A stretch of 64,000 bases of DNA from Cryobacterium glaciale (GTDB lineage Bacteria; Actinomycetota; Actinomycetes; Actinomycetales; Microbacteriaceae). How positions within the stretch are numbered: position 1 is the stretch's first letter; each line of letters opens with the position of its first letter. The stretch spans positions 62,001-126,000 of the forward strand of contig NZ_SOEY01000016.1 of assembly GCF_004402535.1 (NCBI RefSeq). The letters are read 5' to 3'. The translations under genes were made by a program, and so were the position numbers. The notes beneath the pieces were generated by a model. The model had not been told where the DNA came from and made no database searches. It saw only the letters and a program-made list of their open reading frames with translations. Below, one piece after another: positions 8,082 to 16,502 of the stretch.

Positions 8082-9589
8082 TTTCTCAATCCGCGCTCGC
8101 AACTCGCCACCTGAATGCCACGGAGCTCATCGACGTGGTGCTCGATAACGGCTCCTTCACGAGCTGGGATCAGCCCGTGGTCGACCCCGCCCCGAACGAG
8201 GTGTACCGGGCCGACCTCGTGAGGGCCCGAGCGAAGAGCGGCACCGACGAGTCGGTGCTCACCGGAGAGGGGCTGATCCGCGGCCGCCGGGTGGCGATTG
8301 TGGTGAGCGAGTTCGCATTTCTCGCCGGATCGATCGGGCTTTCTGCTGCCGACCGAATTGTGGACGCGATCGAACGGGCCACACGCGAAGGGTTGCCGGT
8401 CTTGGCCGGACCGGCATCCGGCGGTACCCGCATGCAGGAGGGAACGTTGGCTTTCTTGTCGATGGTGAAGATCACCGCGGCCGTGCGCGCGCACCGCGAG
8501 GCGGGGCATCCGTATCTTGTGTACCTGAGGCACCCCACCACGGGCGGGGTGATGGCCTCCTGGGGCTCGCTCGGGCACGTGACCGTGGCCGAGCCGGGCG
8601 CGCTGCTCGGGTTTCTCGGCCCTCGGGTCTATGAGGCGCTGTATGGCAAGAAATTTCCGGAAAACGTGCAGGTCTCCGAAAACCTATTCAACCAAGGGCT
8701 GATCGACGCCGTTGTGCCGCCGGAGCAGCTGCCGGAGATCGTGCACCGCGCCCTCACAATTCTCACCGACCGGGCCTCCACGCCGGTGGCGGAACCGGAG
8801 ACCCTGAACGTGCGGCCGGCAGCGAGCGGCGCTTGGGCATCCATTTTAATTTCGCGCAACCCGCGGCGACCAGACCTGCGCCAGCTGCTCGCCTACGGCG
8901 CGCACGACGTGCTGCCGTTGAACGGCACGGGCGAGGGTGAGAAGGACCCGGGGCTCATGCTCGCCATGGCACGGTTCGGGCAGCAGAGCTGCATCGTGCT
9001 CGGGCACATCCGGCCGCGGCCTTCGCAAGACACCAAGATGGGCCCCGGATCGCTGCGGGAGGCCCGTCGCGGCATGCGCCTTGCGGAAGAACTCGGGCTT
9101 CCGCTGCTCACCGTGATCGACATCGCCGGGGCCGCGCTGTCGAAGGAGGCCGAGGAGGGCGGCATGGCCGGGGAAATCGCCCGCTCTTTGCACGAGCTGA
9201 TCGGCCTGCGGTCGGCAACCGTGTCCGTGCTGCTCGGACAGGGTGCTGGCGGCGGGGCGCTCGCGCTGCTGCCCGCCGACCGTACGATCGCCGCCCAGCA
9301 CTCCTGGCTGTCGCCGCTTCCTCCCGAAGGGGCAAGTGCCATCGTGCACCACAACACCGAGTTCGCACCGGCCATGTCGGAGGCTCAGGGCGTGAACGTG
9401 GCCTCGCTGTACGCGAATCGGATCGTCGACCACATCGTGGACGAGCGCCCCGACGCCGCCGACGAGGGACGGGCGTTCTGCCAGCGCTTGGCGTCGGCCA
9501 TCGAATACGAGCTGTCCGCGCTCTCCACGGTGCCCGTTGACGAGCTACTTCCGCGCCGCTTGGCCCGCTACCACTCCCTCGGTCGCTGA
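8078..9589 (+). CDS. Fused beta/alpha carboxyltransferase (AccD-AccA type)
   Basis: 503-aa protein with two crotonase-fold carboxyltransferase halves. The N-terminal half (about 15-235) has the beta-type oxyanion motifs ASGGTRMQEG and PTTGGVMASWGSLG. The C-terminal half (about 255-495) has the alpha-type GQGAGGGALALLPADR and PPEGASAIV. The zinc-finger cysteines of classical AccD are absent. No biotin carboxylase or biotin carrier is nearby, so any biotin partner must be encoded elsewhere. Coupled to a CoA-transferase and a MatC-like carrier, it may run in the decarboxylating direction on malonyl-CoA or a related thioester, as the carboxyltransferase of biotin-dependent malonate decarboxylase does. 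An ordinary acyl-CoA carboxylase subunit remains possible. Confidence 0.85.
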   Translation: MISQSALATRHLNATELIDVVLDNGSFTSWDQPVVDPAPNEVYRADLVRARAKSGTDESVLTGEGLIRGRRVAIVVSEFAFLAGSIGLSAADRIVDAIERATREGLPVLAGPASGGTRMQEGTLAFLSMVKITAAVRAHREAGHPYLVYLRHPTTGGVMASWGSLGHVTVAEPGALLGFLGPRVYEALYGKKFPENVQVSENLFNQGLIDAVVPPEQLPEIVHRALTILTDRASTPVAEPETLNVRPAASGAWASILISRNPRRPDLRQLLAYGAHDVLPLNGTGEGEKDPGLMLAMARFGQQSCIVLGHIRPRPSQDTKMGPGSLREARRGMRLAEELGLPLLTVIDIAGAALSKEAEEGGMAGEIARSLHELIGLRSATVSVLLGQGAGGGALALLPADRTIAAQHSWLSPLPPEGASAIVHHNTEFAPAMSEAQGVNVASLYANRIVDHIVDERPDAADEGRAFCQRLASAIEYELSALSTVPVDELLPRRLARYHSLGR

Positions 9590-9597
9590 CCCCTCGT

Positions 9598-9654
9598 CAT
9601 TTCGGTGTGGCGCATGGTGTCGGTTCCGCAACGTTCGGCGATTACCCCGCGGTC
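9598..9654 (-). pseudogene. tsaB fragment, inverted and decayed
   Basis: On the minus strand this encodes DRGVIAERCGTDTMRHTE, matching residues 19-36 of the intact TsaB encoded at 11924 (ARGVIAERGEADTMRHAE). It is joined directly to the TSUP fragment at 9655, with no counterpart of the ~286 bp that separate the two matched pieces in the intact locus. It has no start and cannot be functional. Confidence 0.85.
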
Positions 9655-9981
9655 CAGGTTTGCCATGCCGGCCAGAACGTTTTTGGCCCCGTTGGCTCGG
9701 TGCATGTCGGTGGACCAGAGTATGCCCAGCAGCGCAAGCAGTACCACGCCCTGAGCGGCGCCGAAGTATCCCCAGTAGACCCCGGTACCGAGAATGCCGA
9801 GCACGAGACCGAACGTGATCGGCCGGGTATCGGCGGCGGCGTGGTCGGGTGCCTTGCGGCGAACGTAGCGCGCCACGCGAGGCTGGACTGCCGAGAGCAG
9901 CGCGGCCAGCAACAGTAAAAACGGCACGATCGCGAAAAAGGCTTCTTCGAGCAAAATGAGCAGCATCAAACCGCCGACCAC
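9655..9981 (-). pseudogene. TSUP exporter internal fragment, inverted copy of the gene at 11110
   Basis: These 327 bp on the minus strand encode 109 residues that align without gaps to residues 86-194 of the TSUP protein at 11110, with 10 differences by my reading. The copy lacks the N-terminal 85 and C-terminal 61 residues and carries disruptive changes such as Pro to Leu in LPEEAF and Gly to Trp in VYGGYF. It and the tsaB fragment form one inverted, internally deleted copy of the 11365-12031 region. This explains the otherwise gene-free stretch 9590-9995. Confidence 0.9.
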
Positions 9982-9995
9982 ACCGCTGGGCCGAA

Positions 9996-10024
9996 TTCTT
10001 GTCAAGGCTTGCCTAGGCGATAAT
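9996..10024 (+). promoter_or_regulatory. Sigma-70-type promoter of the MDR oxidoreductase
   Basis: TTCTTG at 9996-10001, a 17-nt spacer and GATAAT at 10019-10024 give a good housekeeping promoter about 64 nt before the ATG of the next gene. The ribosome site GAAAGGAAA lies just upstream of that ATG. Confidence 0.55.
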
Positions 10025-10087
10025 CAAACGAAACGAGCGGGGCCCTCAGACTCCCCGATCTGTTGGCCACGAAAGGAAAATCCACTG

Positions 10088-11083
10088 ATGCAAGCAATCC
10101 TGATCGAGCAGGGCAGTGCCGGAACACAACTGATTCTGGGCGAACAGGCCGTCCCGGTACCGGGCCCGACCCAAGTGCGCATTGCCGTGCACGCGGCATC
10201 CGTCAATCGTGCCGACCTGGCCCAACGCTTCGGTACCCATGAACCGCTTGTGCCGGGAAGTGCTCCGCCCGTTGTCGGGCTGGATGCCGCGGGAGATGTG
10301 ATCGAGGTGGGCTCGGAAGTTACCGATCTTCAGGTCGGCGATCGCGTCATGACCATCGTTGGCGGGGGACTCAGCGAGCACATCGTCGTCGATGCCGGCC
10401 TGCCGATTCCGATTCCCGACGGGTGGAGTTACGCCGAGGGGGCCGCGGCGGTTCTTGGCCTCCTGACCGAGCACAACGCGCTCCGCACCCACGGTCGGTT
10501 GCAGCCCGGTGAGACCGTGCTGGTTCACTCCGCAGCGTCCTCGGTCGGCCTGCAGTGTGTTCAGCTCGCGAAATACCTCGGCGCCGGGCTCGTGATCGGT
10601 ACGACCCGTTCGGAGAGCATGACCCCGCTGATCCGTTCGGTCGGTGCCGACCAGGTGATCGTGGTCGGCGATGACGGCTTCGCCAACCAGGTGCTGGCGT
10701 TGACCGATGGACACGGAGCCGACGTCATTGTCGACCACGTCGGCGGACCCTACCTGGCCGACAATATCCGCTCGGCCGCTATCGCCGGCCGCATCATCGG
10801 GGTCGGACGACTCGGCGGCGGTGAGGGCAGTCTTGATCTGGAAATGCTCGCCTACAAGCGACTCGCCCTGTACGGAGTCACCTTTCGCACTCGTTCCACC
10901 CCGGACAAAATCGAGCTTGTCGCCGCACTGCGTGCCGACGTCGACCTTGACTCGCCGGTTCTTCGACCGCTCATCGACCGAATCATGCCGTGGACCGAAG
11001 CTGAGGCGGCCCAGGCACTGATGAGCACCAATTCCTCCCGCGGCAAGATTGTGCTCGCCGTCGGCGACGCGGCTCCCGAGTGA
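10088..11083 (+). CDS. Zinc-independent MDR oxidoreductase, quinone-oxidoreductase type
   Basis: 331-aa medium-chain dehydrogenase/reductase that should reduce a quinone or enone with NAD(P)H. The N-terminal GroES-like domain has NRADLAQRFG and GLDAAGDVIEVGSEV. The cofactor-binding fold begins with VLVHSAASSVGLQCVQLAKYLGA, and IVDHVGG follows. The structural-zinc cysteine cluster of alcohol dehydrogenases is absent. I chose ATG 10088 because GAAAGGAAA precedes it and the conserved fold starts there; a longer frame from 9956 runs through promoter and pseudogene sequence. It is flanked by the inverted TSUP/tsaB repeat arms. Physiological substrate unknown. Confidence 0.88.
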   Translation: MQAILIEQGSAGTQLILGEQAVPVPGPTQVRIAVHAASVNRADLAQRFGTHEPLVPGSAPPVVGLDAAGDVIEVGSEVTDLQVGDRVMTIVGGGLSEHIVVDAGLPIPIPDGWSYAEGAAAVLGLLTEHNALRTHGRLQPGETVLVHSAASSVGLQCVQLAKYLGAGLVIGTTRSESMTPLIRSVGADQVIVVGDDGFANQVLALTDGHGADVIVDHVGGPYLADNIRSAAIAGRIIGVGRLGGGEGSLDLEMLAYKRLALYGVTFRTRSTPDKIELVAALRADVDLDSPVLRPLIDRIMPWTEAEAAQALMSTNSSRGKIVLAVGDAAPE

Positions 11084-11109
11084 ATTCGAACACTGGAAAC
11101 TCTCACTAA

Positions 11110-11877
11110 ATGACTCTCCTTGAAGGCGCGATCATCCTGGTCGCCGGTATTGCCGCTGGCATCATCAATGTGGTCGCCGGCGCTGGAACCCTGATCACCT
11201 TTCCCACCCTGCTCGCACTCGGCATCCCACCGATTACCGCGAACGTGTCCAACACCGTTGGTCTGGTTCCCGGGTCGGTTGCCGGTGCTTACGGGTACCG
11301 CCGGGAACTCACGTCACAGTGGCGGCCGGTGGCCTGGATGGCCGTGTTCTCGGCCGTGGGAGGTGTGATCGGGGGGCTGCTGCTGCTGATTCTGCCCGAG
11401 GAAGCCTTCTCGGCGATCGTTCCGTTCCTGCTGCTGCTGGCGGCGCTGCTCTCCGCGATCCAGCCTCGTGTGGCCCGTTACGTGCGACGCAAGGCCCCGG
11501 AAGGTACCGGCGCCGATACTCGCCCAATCACCTTCGGCCTGGTACTCGGCATTCTAGGCACGGGGGTCTACGGGGGATACTTCGGTGCAGCGCAGGGTGT
11601 GGTGCTGCTGGCGCTGCTGGGCATTCTGTGGTCCACCGACATGCACCGGGCCAACGGTGCCAAGAACGTGCTGGCCGGCATGGCCAACCTCGTCTCCGCG
11701 ATTATTTTCATCTCCAGCGGCACCGTGGACTGGGTGATCGCCCTGTTGATCGGCGTGGGGTCCGCATTCGGTGGCTGGCTCGGTGCCCGCATCGGTCGGC
11801 GGCTGTCGGCTCCGGTGTTGCGCGCGATCCTCGTGATCGTTGCCCTGACCGCGGCCGTCGTGCTGTTTCTGACGTGA
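11110..11877 (+). CDS. TSUP (TauE/SafE) family membrane exporter, copy 2
   Basis: 255-aa, roughly eight-segment membrane protein. The family half-repeat motifs are visible as GIINVVAGAGTLITFPTLL near the N-terminus and GVYGGYFGAAQGVVLLALLG after the midpoint. It is more distant from the exporter at 3800 than from the inverted fragment at 9655-9981, which is a partial copy of this gene. It follows the MDR gene by 26 bp and precedes tsaB by 46 bp. Substrate unknown; family members export sulfite, sulfoacetate or similar anions. Confidence 0.9.
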   Translation: MTLLEGAIILVAGIAAGIINVVAGAGTLITFPTLLALGIPPITANVSNTVGLVPGSVAGAYGYRRELTSQWRPVAWMAVFSAVGGVIGGLLLLILPEEAFSAIVPFLLLLAALLSAIQPRVARYVRRKAPEGTGADTRPITFGLVLGILGTGVYGGYFGAAQGVVLLALLGILWSTDMHRANGAKNVLAGMANLVSAIIFISSGTVDWVIALLIGVGSAFGGWLGARIGRRLSAPVLRAILVIVALTAAVVLFLT

Positions 11878-12031
11878 AGCCAGCCGCGCGAAGCGGTGGC
11901 CCCATCAAAGCTAGGCTGAATGGGTGCTACTTGCCATCGACACTTCCGCCGGCACCAGCGTCGCCGTCGTCGACCTTGCCCGCGGGGTCATCGCCGAACG
12001 CGGCGAAGCCGACACGATGCGCCACGCCGAG
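11365..12031 (+). repeat. Intact arm of inverted TSUP/tsaB repeat
   Basis: 11365-11691 and 11978-12031 are the intact counterparts of the minus-strand fragments at 9655-9981 and 9601-9654. The two arms face each other across the MDR gene. The left arm lacks 286 bp corresponding to the end of the TSUP gene and the start of tsaB. Confidence 0.88.
11912..11917 (+). promoter_or_regulatory. -10 element for leaderless tsaB transcript
   Basis: TAGGCT is followed by 6 nt and then the GTG start of tsaB, with no Shine-Dalgarno sequence. This is the actinobacterial leaderless arrangement and gives tsaB its own promoter downstream of the inserted block. Confidence 0.65.
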
Positions 12032-12559
12032 ATCGTCGGGCCGTTTATTCTGCAATGCCTACAGGAAGCGGATATCGCCCCCGCTGACCTCTCCGGCGTC
12101 GTCGGCGGTATGGGGCCAGGCCCGTTCACCGGCCTGCGCGTCGGCATCGCCTCGGCCCGCGTCTTCGCCCTCGGCGCCGGCACACCACTCGTACCGGTGA
12201 TCAGCCACGACGCCATCGCCTACGGCCACTATCGCCGCGGCCACACGGGCCCGCTCGTCGTCGTCACCGACGCCCGTCGCCGGGAAATCTATTGGAGTGC
12301 TTACAGTGAAGCGGATGCCGCCGGCCTGCCCGCGCGCGTCGGCCCGCCCGGCCTGGCCAAACCGGCCGAACTCGACGATGCGACCTGGCTGCACGCGCGC
12401 TGGCCTCGACTCGACGCTGCCACGGTGTCGGCCGGCGAACTCGGCATGGTCGCCGAGCTGACCCACGCCCACCAGCGCCCGTTCGCCGCCAATGAACCGC
12501 TCTATCTGCGCTCGCCCGACGTCACACTGTCGAATGGGCCCAAGCGGGTCAGCCGATGA
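11924..12559 (+). CDS. tsaB: tRNA t6A biosynthesis protein TsaB
   Basis: Scaffold partner of TsaD and TsaE in t6A synthesis, an ASKHA-fold protein without its own active site. The 211-aa sequence starts MLLAIDTSAGTSVAVV and contains GMGPGPFTGLRVGIASARVFALG, the TsaB hallmark. Start GTG 11924 puts the conserved LAIDTS at the extreme N-terminus. The stop overlaps rimI (ATGA). tsaB-rimI-tsaD form a tight operon. Its separation from tsaE by about 8 kb is unusual for the group. Confidence 0.95.
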   Translation: MLLAIDTSAGTSVAVVDLARGVIAERGEADTMRHAEIVGPFILQCLQEADIAPADLSGVVGGMGPGPFTGLRVGIASARVFALGAGTPLVPVISHDAIAYGHYRRGHTGPLVVVTDARRREIYWSAYSEADAAGLPARVGPPGLAKPAELDDATWLHARWPRLDAATVSAGELGMVAELTHAHQRPFAANEPLYLRSPDVTLSNGPKRVSR

Positions 12560-13053
12560 CCTGGCAGCTGCGCCGCGCGCACGAAGCTGACCTGGCGGCC
12601 ATCATGCTCCTGGAAACCAGCATCTTCGAGAACGACGCCTGGTCGGCGCCGATGATGCTGCGCGACCTCGGCGACCCGGCCTGCTACTACCTCGTGGCGT
12701 TTCCGCCCGACGATCCGAGCAGAATCGTGGCCTACGCGGGGCTGCTGGCCCCGCGGGGAGCCACCGAGGGCGACATCCAGACCATCGCCGTCGCTGAATC
12801 GGCGCGCGGCCACGGGCTCGGTCGCACCGTCATGCAGGCGCTCATCAGCGAGGCGCGCAAACGTGGTGCCCGGCTGGTCTTCCTCGAGGTGCGGGCCGAT
12901 AACCCGGGCGCCCAGCGCCTGTACGAACGACTTGGGTTCATCGAAGTGGGGGTGCGCCGTGGCTATTACCAGCCCGACAACGTCGATGCCCTCGTCATGC
13001 GCCTGAATATTCCCGAATTGGAATCTATGCTCGTGACCGTGGAGACCCCGTGA
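12556..13053 (+). CDS. rimI: Ribosomal protein S18-alanine N-acetyltransferase
   Basis: GNAT acetyltransferase of 165 aa placed between tsaB and tsaD, the usual rimI position. Acetyl-CoA motif A is [20 protein letters not shown], and the C-terminal block [18 protein letters not shown] with downstream DALVM is characteristic of RimI. It overlaps tsaB by 4 bp upstream and tsaD by 4 bp downstream, so the three are translationally coupled. In actinobacteria the true target may be broader than S18. Confidence 0.93.
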   Translation: MTWQLRRAHEADLAAIMLLETSIFENDAWSAPMMLRDLGDPACYYLVAFPPDDPSRIVAYAGLLAPRGATEGDIQTIAVAESARGHGLGRTVMQALISEARKRGARLVFLEVRADNPGAQRLYERLGFIEVGVRRGYYQPDNVDALVMRLNIPELESMLVTVETP

Positions 13054-14165
13054 CGACCCTGAATCGCACCGATCCGCTCGTGCTCGGCATCGAGACCTCC
13101 TGCGACGAGACCGGCATCGGCATCGTGCGCGGTACAGCGCTGCTCTCCAACACCATCGCCAGCTCGATGGACGAGCACGCCCGCTACGGCGGCGTCGTGC
13201 CCGAGATCGCGGCTCGGGCGCACCTCGACGAGCTCGTGCCGGCCATCCATGCGGCCGTCGCCGAGGCCGGCATCCGCTTACAGGATCTCGATGCCATCGC
13301 CGTCACCTGCGGGCCTGGGCTCTCCGGCGCCCTCATGGTCGGGGTCGGCGCAGCGAAAGCGCTCGCCGTCGCGCTCGACAAGCCGATCTACGCGGTCAAC
13401 CATTTGGTCGGCCACGTCGGCGCCGACCTGCTGCACAGCAATACCGACACCAGCAATACCGACACCAAACCGCTGGAATATCCGACCATCGCCCTGCTCG
13501 TCTCCGGCGGCCACACCTCGCTGCTGCTGGTGCGCGACCTGGTCAGTGACGTGGAACTGCTCGGTGAGACCATCGACGACGCCGCCGGCGAGGCCTTCGA
13601 CAAGGTCGCCCGCCTGCTGTCACTGCCGTATCCCGGCGGGCCGCAGATCGACCGGGTCGCGGCCTCCGGCAACCCGAAGGCCATCCGCTTCCCGCGCGGC
13701 CTCAGCCAACCCAAGGATATGGCCGCGCACCGCTATGACTTCTCCTTCTCGGGACTAAAAACCTCCGTCGCCCGTTTCGTCGAACAACGCCAGGATTCGG
13801 GCGAACCCGTGCCGATCAGCGATGTCGCGGCCAGTTTTCGGGAGGCGGTCGTCGACATCCTGCTGACCAAGGCCCTCGCCGCGTGCGCCGACTACAACGT
13901 GCCGCGCCTCCTGCTCGGTGGCGGTGTCATCGCCAATGCCCGGCTGCGTCAGGTCGCCACCGAGAGAACGGATGCCGCCGGCGTGGTTCTGCGCATCCCA
14001 CCGCTCTCCCTGTGCACCGACAACGGCGCCATGATCGCCGCCCTCGGCGCACAGCTGATCATGGCCGGGCACGAGGCGTCGACGCTCGAATTCGGCGCCG
14101 ATTCCACCCTGCCGGTCGGCCAGATCCAGGTCTCTGGCCTGGCCCAGTCGCTCGGCGGGCCGTAA
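13050..14165 (+). CDS. tsaD: tRNA t6A transferase TsaD
   Basis: Catalytic subunit that transfers threonylcarbamoyl to A37 of tRNA. It is 371 aa, with [12 protein letters not shown] at the N-terminus, metal-binding [11 protein letters not shown] (HxxxH), [24 protein letters not shown], and the metal/adenylate block [15 protein letters not shown] short duplicated insert, [10 protein letters not shown] (15-bp tandem repeat at 13437-13466), sits just after the first metal motif and lengthens a surface loop relative to typical members. It is the last gene of tsaB-rimI-tsaD. Confidence 0.96.
   Translation: MTTLNRTDPLVLGIETSCDETGIGIVRGTALLSNTIASSMDEHARYGGVVPEIAARAHLDELVPAIHAAVAEAGIRLQDLDAIAVTCGPGLSGALMVGVGAAKALAVALDKPIYAVNHLVGHVGADLLHSNTDTSNTDTKPLEYPTIALLVSGGHTSLLLVRDLVSDVELLGETIDDAAGEAFDKVARLLSLPYPGGPQIDRVAASGNPKAIRFPRGLSQPKDMAAHRYDFSFSGLKTSVARFVEQRQDSGEPVPISDVAASFREAVVDILLTKALAACADYNVPRLLLGGGVIANARLRQVATERTDAAGVVLRIPPLSLCTDNGAMIAALGAQLIMAGHEASTLEFGADSTLPVGQIQVSGLAQSLGGP
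13437..13466 (+). repeat. 15-bp perfect tandem duplication in tsaD
   Basis: AGCAATACCGACACC occurs twice in tandem, encoding SNTDT twice. It is in frame, so the gene stays open. Confidence 0.9.
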
Positions 14166-14218
14166 CACGATAATCTGGCCGAGCGACCACCGAACTTTCC
14201 GCCTGAAGGAGACCGCAG

Positions 14219-14683
14219 ATGTCTGATCCCACCCAGCCCCCCGTCGACCCGACGAGAAACGACCCGACGAGAAGCGACCCCACGGGTTCGATGCCTGCCG
14301 GCTCAAGCGTACCGCCCGCGTACGAATCTCCCGCAGCCCCGGTCTACCCGAGCTACCCGGCACCGGGCACCCCGGCAGCGCCCGCCTATGGCCAGCCGCC
14401 CGCGTACGGCCAGAACCCGTACGGGCAGCAGAACCCGCAGGACAAGTACAACGTTCTGGCGATCATCTCGCTCGTGAGTGCATTCTTCGTCTCGCTGGTG
14501 GCAGTCATCACCGGGCACATGGCGATGAGTCAGATCAAGAAGACCGGTGAAAAGGGCTACGGCCTGGCCCTGTGGGGTTTGATCCTGGGCTACCTGGGCA
14601 TCGTCACCGGGATCATCTTCGCGTTCATCTTCATCGCGATCCTGGTCAGTGGGGCTGCCACCACCAGCACCTTCAACTCCTAG
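14219..14683 (+). CDS. DUF4190-type membrane protein with proline-rich N-terminus
   Basis: 154 aa. Residues 1-75 are a Pro/Ala/Tyr-rich, repetitive cytoplasmic tail (repeats of DPTR and AYGQ/PYGQ). Residues 78-150 are two hydrophobic helices around the conserved HMAMSQIKKTGEKGYGLALWGLILGYL block of DUF4190. Ribosome site GAAGGAGA precedes the ATG. Function unknown; similar actinobacterial proteins are thought to sit at the cytoplasmic membrane. The next gene is a second, diverged protein of the same plan. Confidence 0.8.
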   Translation: MSDPTQPPVDPTRNDPTRSDPTGSMPAGSSVPPAYESPAAPVYPSYPAPGTPAAPAYGQPPAYGQNPYGQQNPQDKYNVLAIISLVSAFFVSLVAVITGHMAMSQIKKTGEKGYGLALWGLILGYLGIVTGIIFAFIFIAILVSGAATTSTFNS

Positions 14684-14758
14684 CCAGCACCCGATCCATC
14701 CCGGTCAGACTTCGACCGGTCGGCCTGAGCGACTGCGGCTTCAGGCCAGAGGACAGCC

Positions 14759-15163
14759 ATGAGCACACCCCACCAGCACGACGACGCCTCGGCGCAGCTG
14801 GGTTACACGCGCGCCCCGGCGCCGCCCGGCAGCCAGCTGGACTGGGCGTCGACGGTCACCGCTCCCACCGAGTTCGTGCCGTACTCCTACCCCGAGGCGG
14901 AGGTGGCGCGCATCACCAGCCGCCGCCGCCGCCTCGCGGTCGCATCGCTGATCTGTGGCCTGGCCGGGCTCGCCCTCGGCGTCATCGGTGTGTTCGGGTT
15001 GCCGATCGCCCTCATCGCGGTCGCCCTCGCGCTGATCGCGCGCAGCACGGAGAACCGAGCGCGCGCGCTCTGGTCGAGCGGACTCGTGAGCGGACTCGTC
15101 GGGGTTCTGCTCGCGGCCGGCTGGGTCGTGTACATCAGCCAGATCGTGTTGCCGTTGCTCTAG
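14759..15163 (+). CDS. Small DUF4190-like membrane protein
   Basis: 134 aa with a ~60-residue polar N-terminus, a basic SRRRRLAVASL stretch, then two hydrophobic segments (GLAGLALGVIGVFGLPIALI and SGLVGVLLAAGWVVYISQIV) joined by ARSTENRARALWSSG. The layout mirrors the preceding DUF4190 protein although the sequence is diverged. No enzymatic motif. It ends 8 bp from the stop of the convergent methyltransferase gene. Confidence 0.7.
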   Translation: MSTPHQHDDASAQLGYTRAPAPPGSQLDWASTVTAPTEFVPYSYPEAEVARITSRRRRLAVASLICGLAGLALGVIGVFGLPIALIAVALALIARSTENRARALWSSGLVSGLVGVLLAAGWVVYISQIVLPLL

Positions 15164-15171
15164 CCGTTCAG

Positions 15172-16377
15172 CTAGCGCACGCGTTCCACGAGAAGAGCCA
15201 CCCGATGCCCGGCCACGCGCGTCAGAATCAGGGTCGCCGATTCCGGCCCCTTGAGCTTCAGTCGGGTGCGCAGCGTCGCCGGGTCCACGTCGACGCCGCG
15301 CTTCTTGATCTCGAGCGTTCCGATCCGACGCTCGAGCAGGGCCATCCGCAGCTTCTTCTCATCGAAGGGCAGCGTCTCGAGCACCCGGAACGCGCTCGCG
15401 AACGGCGTCGCGGTGAGCGTGTCGTTGGTGAGGTAAGCGATGCCCTCGCTCAGCATTCGGGCATCCAGTGAGCGGGCCAGATCGCCGATCAGGCGGGCCC
15501 GAATGACCGCGCCGTCGGGTTCGTACACGTAGCTGCCGAGTTCGCCCACCGCGGCGTCGTCGCTGTCGGCCGCAGCGGTCAGTTCCTGCACGCTTCCCGT
15601 CGTCAGGAGCAGTGCCGACCGACGGATGCCCGGGCGCGCGAGTGCGCCGAACCACAGTCCCATCTCCACGAGCTGGCCGTCCACCGAGACCCACTGGGCC
15701 TCGGCATCGACCGGGATCTGGTCGCGATCGTGACCGGGCCCGAGCTTCATGCCGAGCGGCAGCCGGGTTGCGAGGAGATAGGCGAAGTCCAGCGAGGGAG
15801 AGTAATCCTCGGAGCGCGTCAGCCGGGTCGTGTTGCTGTGGCCGCTTGTGCGACGAGCCGGGTCGAGCCAGACCGCATCGAAACCAGCCAGATCCACGGT
15901 CTCCGCATCGGCCTGCAGCGCCGATGCGTTGGGGAACGGCGCGAGGTTGAAACTCGCCACGGTCGCCGTGACCTCGTCGGCGTCGACGGCGACGACCGGC
16001 AGATCCATCGCGGCGAGGGCCATCGCGTCGCCGCCGATGCCGCAACCGAGGTCGGCGACCCGCGGCGCTCGATCGAGGGCGGCACCGAGACCGGCGAACC
16101 GGCCGGCGTGCAGTGCGGCGACCCGCAACCGGGTCGCCTGCTCCAGGCCGGCCTCGGTGAACAGCATCCGCTTGGCGAATTCACCGAACTTGGCCGAGGC
16201 CTTCGCCCGCAGCCGGGACTGGCTGAGCACCGCCGACACGAGCTCAGGCGCGTGCCCCGCCTTGCGCAGGTCGCTCACGAGCTTCAGCACGTCGCCGTTG
16301 GTGTCGTAGGGCGGCAGGGAGTCCAGCAGTCGCAAACTCGCGGGGGACAGCAGCTCAACGAGTTCGGTTCGATCCAT
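15172..16377 (-). CDS. Class I SAM methyltransferase with THUMP-like C-terminal domain
   Basis: 401 aa. SAM-binding motif I is [15 protein letters not shown] (residues about 106-120), followed by VVAVDADE (motif II) and VWLDPARR (173-177 region), an aspartate-proline motif of RNA/DNA or small-molecule methyltransferases. The C-terminal ~100 residues resemble the THUMP-like domain fused to this family in actinobacteria, including [22 protein letters not shown]. That suggests an RNA substrate, which is unproven. The transcript looks leaderless and the gene is divergent from groES. Confidence 0.85.
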   Translation of the reverse strand: MDRTELVELLSPASLRLLDSLPPYDTNGDVLKLVSDLRKAGHAPELVSAVLSQSRLRAKASAKFGEFAKRMLFTEAGLEQATRLRVAALHAGRFAGLGAALDRAPRVADLGCGIGGDAMALAAMDLPVVAVDADEVTATVASFNLAPFPNASALQADAETVDLAGFDAVWLDPARRTSGHSNTTRLTRSEDYSPSLDFAYLLATRLPLGMKLGPGHDRDQIPVDAEAQWVSVDGQLVEMGLWFGALARPGIRRSALLLTTGSVQELTAAADSDDAAVGELGSYVYEPDGAVIRARLIGDLARSLDARMLSEGIAYLTNDTLTATPFASAFRVLETLPFDEKKLRMALLERRIGTLEIKKRGVDVDPATLRTRLKLKGPESATLILTRVAGHRVALLVERVR

Positions 16378-16383
16378 GCTGCA

Positions 16384-16389
16384 ACGCTA
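16384..16389 (-). promoter_or_regulatory. -10 element for leaderless methyltransferase transcript
   Basis: On the minus strand TAGCGT lies 6 nt before the ATG at 16377, with no ribosome-binding site between them. Confidence 0.55.
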
Positions 16390-16405
16390 CCAAAATGACC
16401 CCCAT

Positions 16406-16432
16406 CTGGCACTCACGTTGCGTGAGTGCCAG
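16406..16432 (+). promoter_or_regulatory. CIRCE operator 1 (HrcA site)
   Basis: CTGGCACTC, nine bases, GAGTGCCAG: a perfect 9-9-9 inverted repeat matching the CIRCE element bound by the heat-shock repressor HrcA. It overlaps the TTGCGT -35 hexamer (16418-16423) of the groES promoter. Confidence 0.9.
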
Positions 16433-16446
16433 AAGCCCCCTAAACT
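16418..16446 (+). promoter_or_regulatory. groES promoter
   Basis: TTGCGT at 16418-16423, a 17-nt spacer and TAAACT at 16441-16446. The -35 lies inside CIRCE 1, and the predicted start lies just before or inside CIRCE 2, so HrcA would block initiation. Confidence 0.7.
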
Positions 16447-16450
16447 TCAC

Positions 16451-16477
16451 TTGGCACTCTCGCTGTGAGTCTGCTAA
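16451..16477 (+). promoter_or_regulatory. CIRCE operator 2 (imperfect)
   Basis: TTGGCACTC followed by a shorter spacer and GAGTCTGCTAA. The left half-site is perfect and the right half is disrupted. It sits immediately after the -10 element, a common place for a second CIRCE copy. Confidence 0.65.
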
Positions 16478-16502
16478 CCCAAGTCTTAGAAAGAGGTCAA
16501 CC

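Noticed and set aside
9956-10087. N-terminal extension of the MDR oxidoreductase
   Set aside because: It runs through promoter and pseudogene sequence; ATG 10088 has a ribosome site and aligns with the family start.
3800-11877. Composite transposon formed by the two TSUP genes
   Set aside because: The two TSUP genes are not close copies, no transposase is present, and the only true repeat (9598-9981 / 11365-12031) is inverted and internal.
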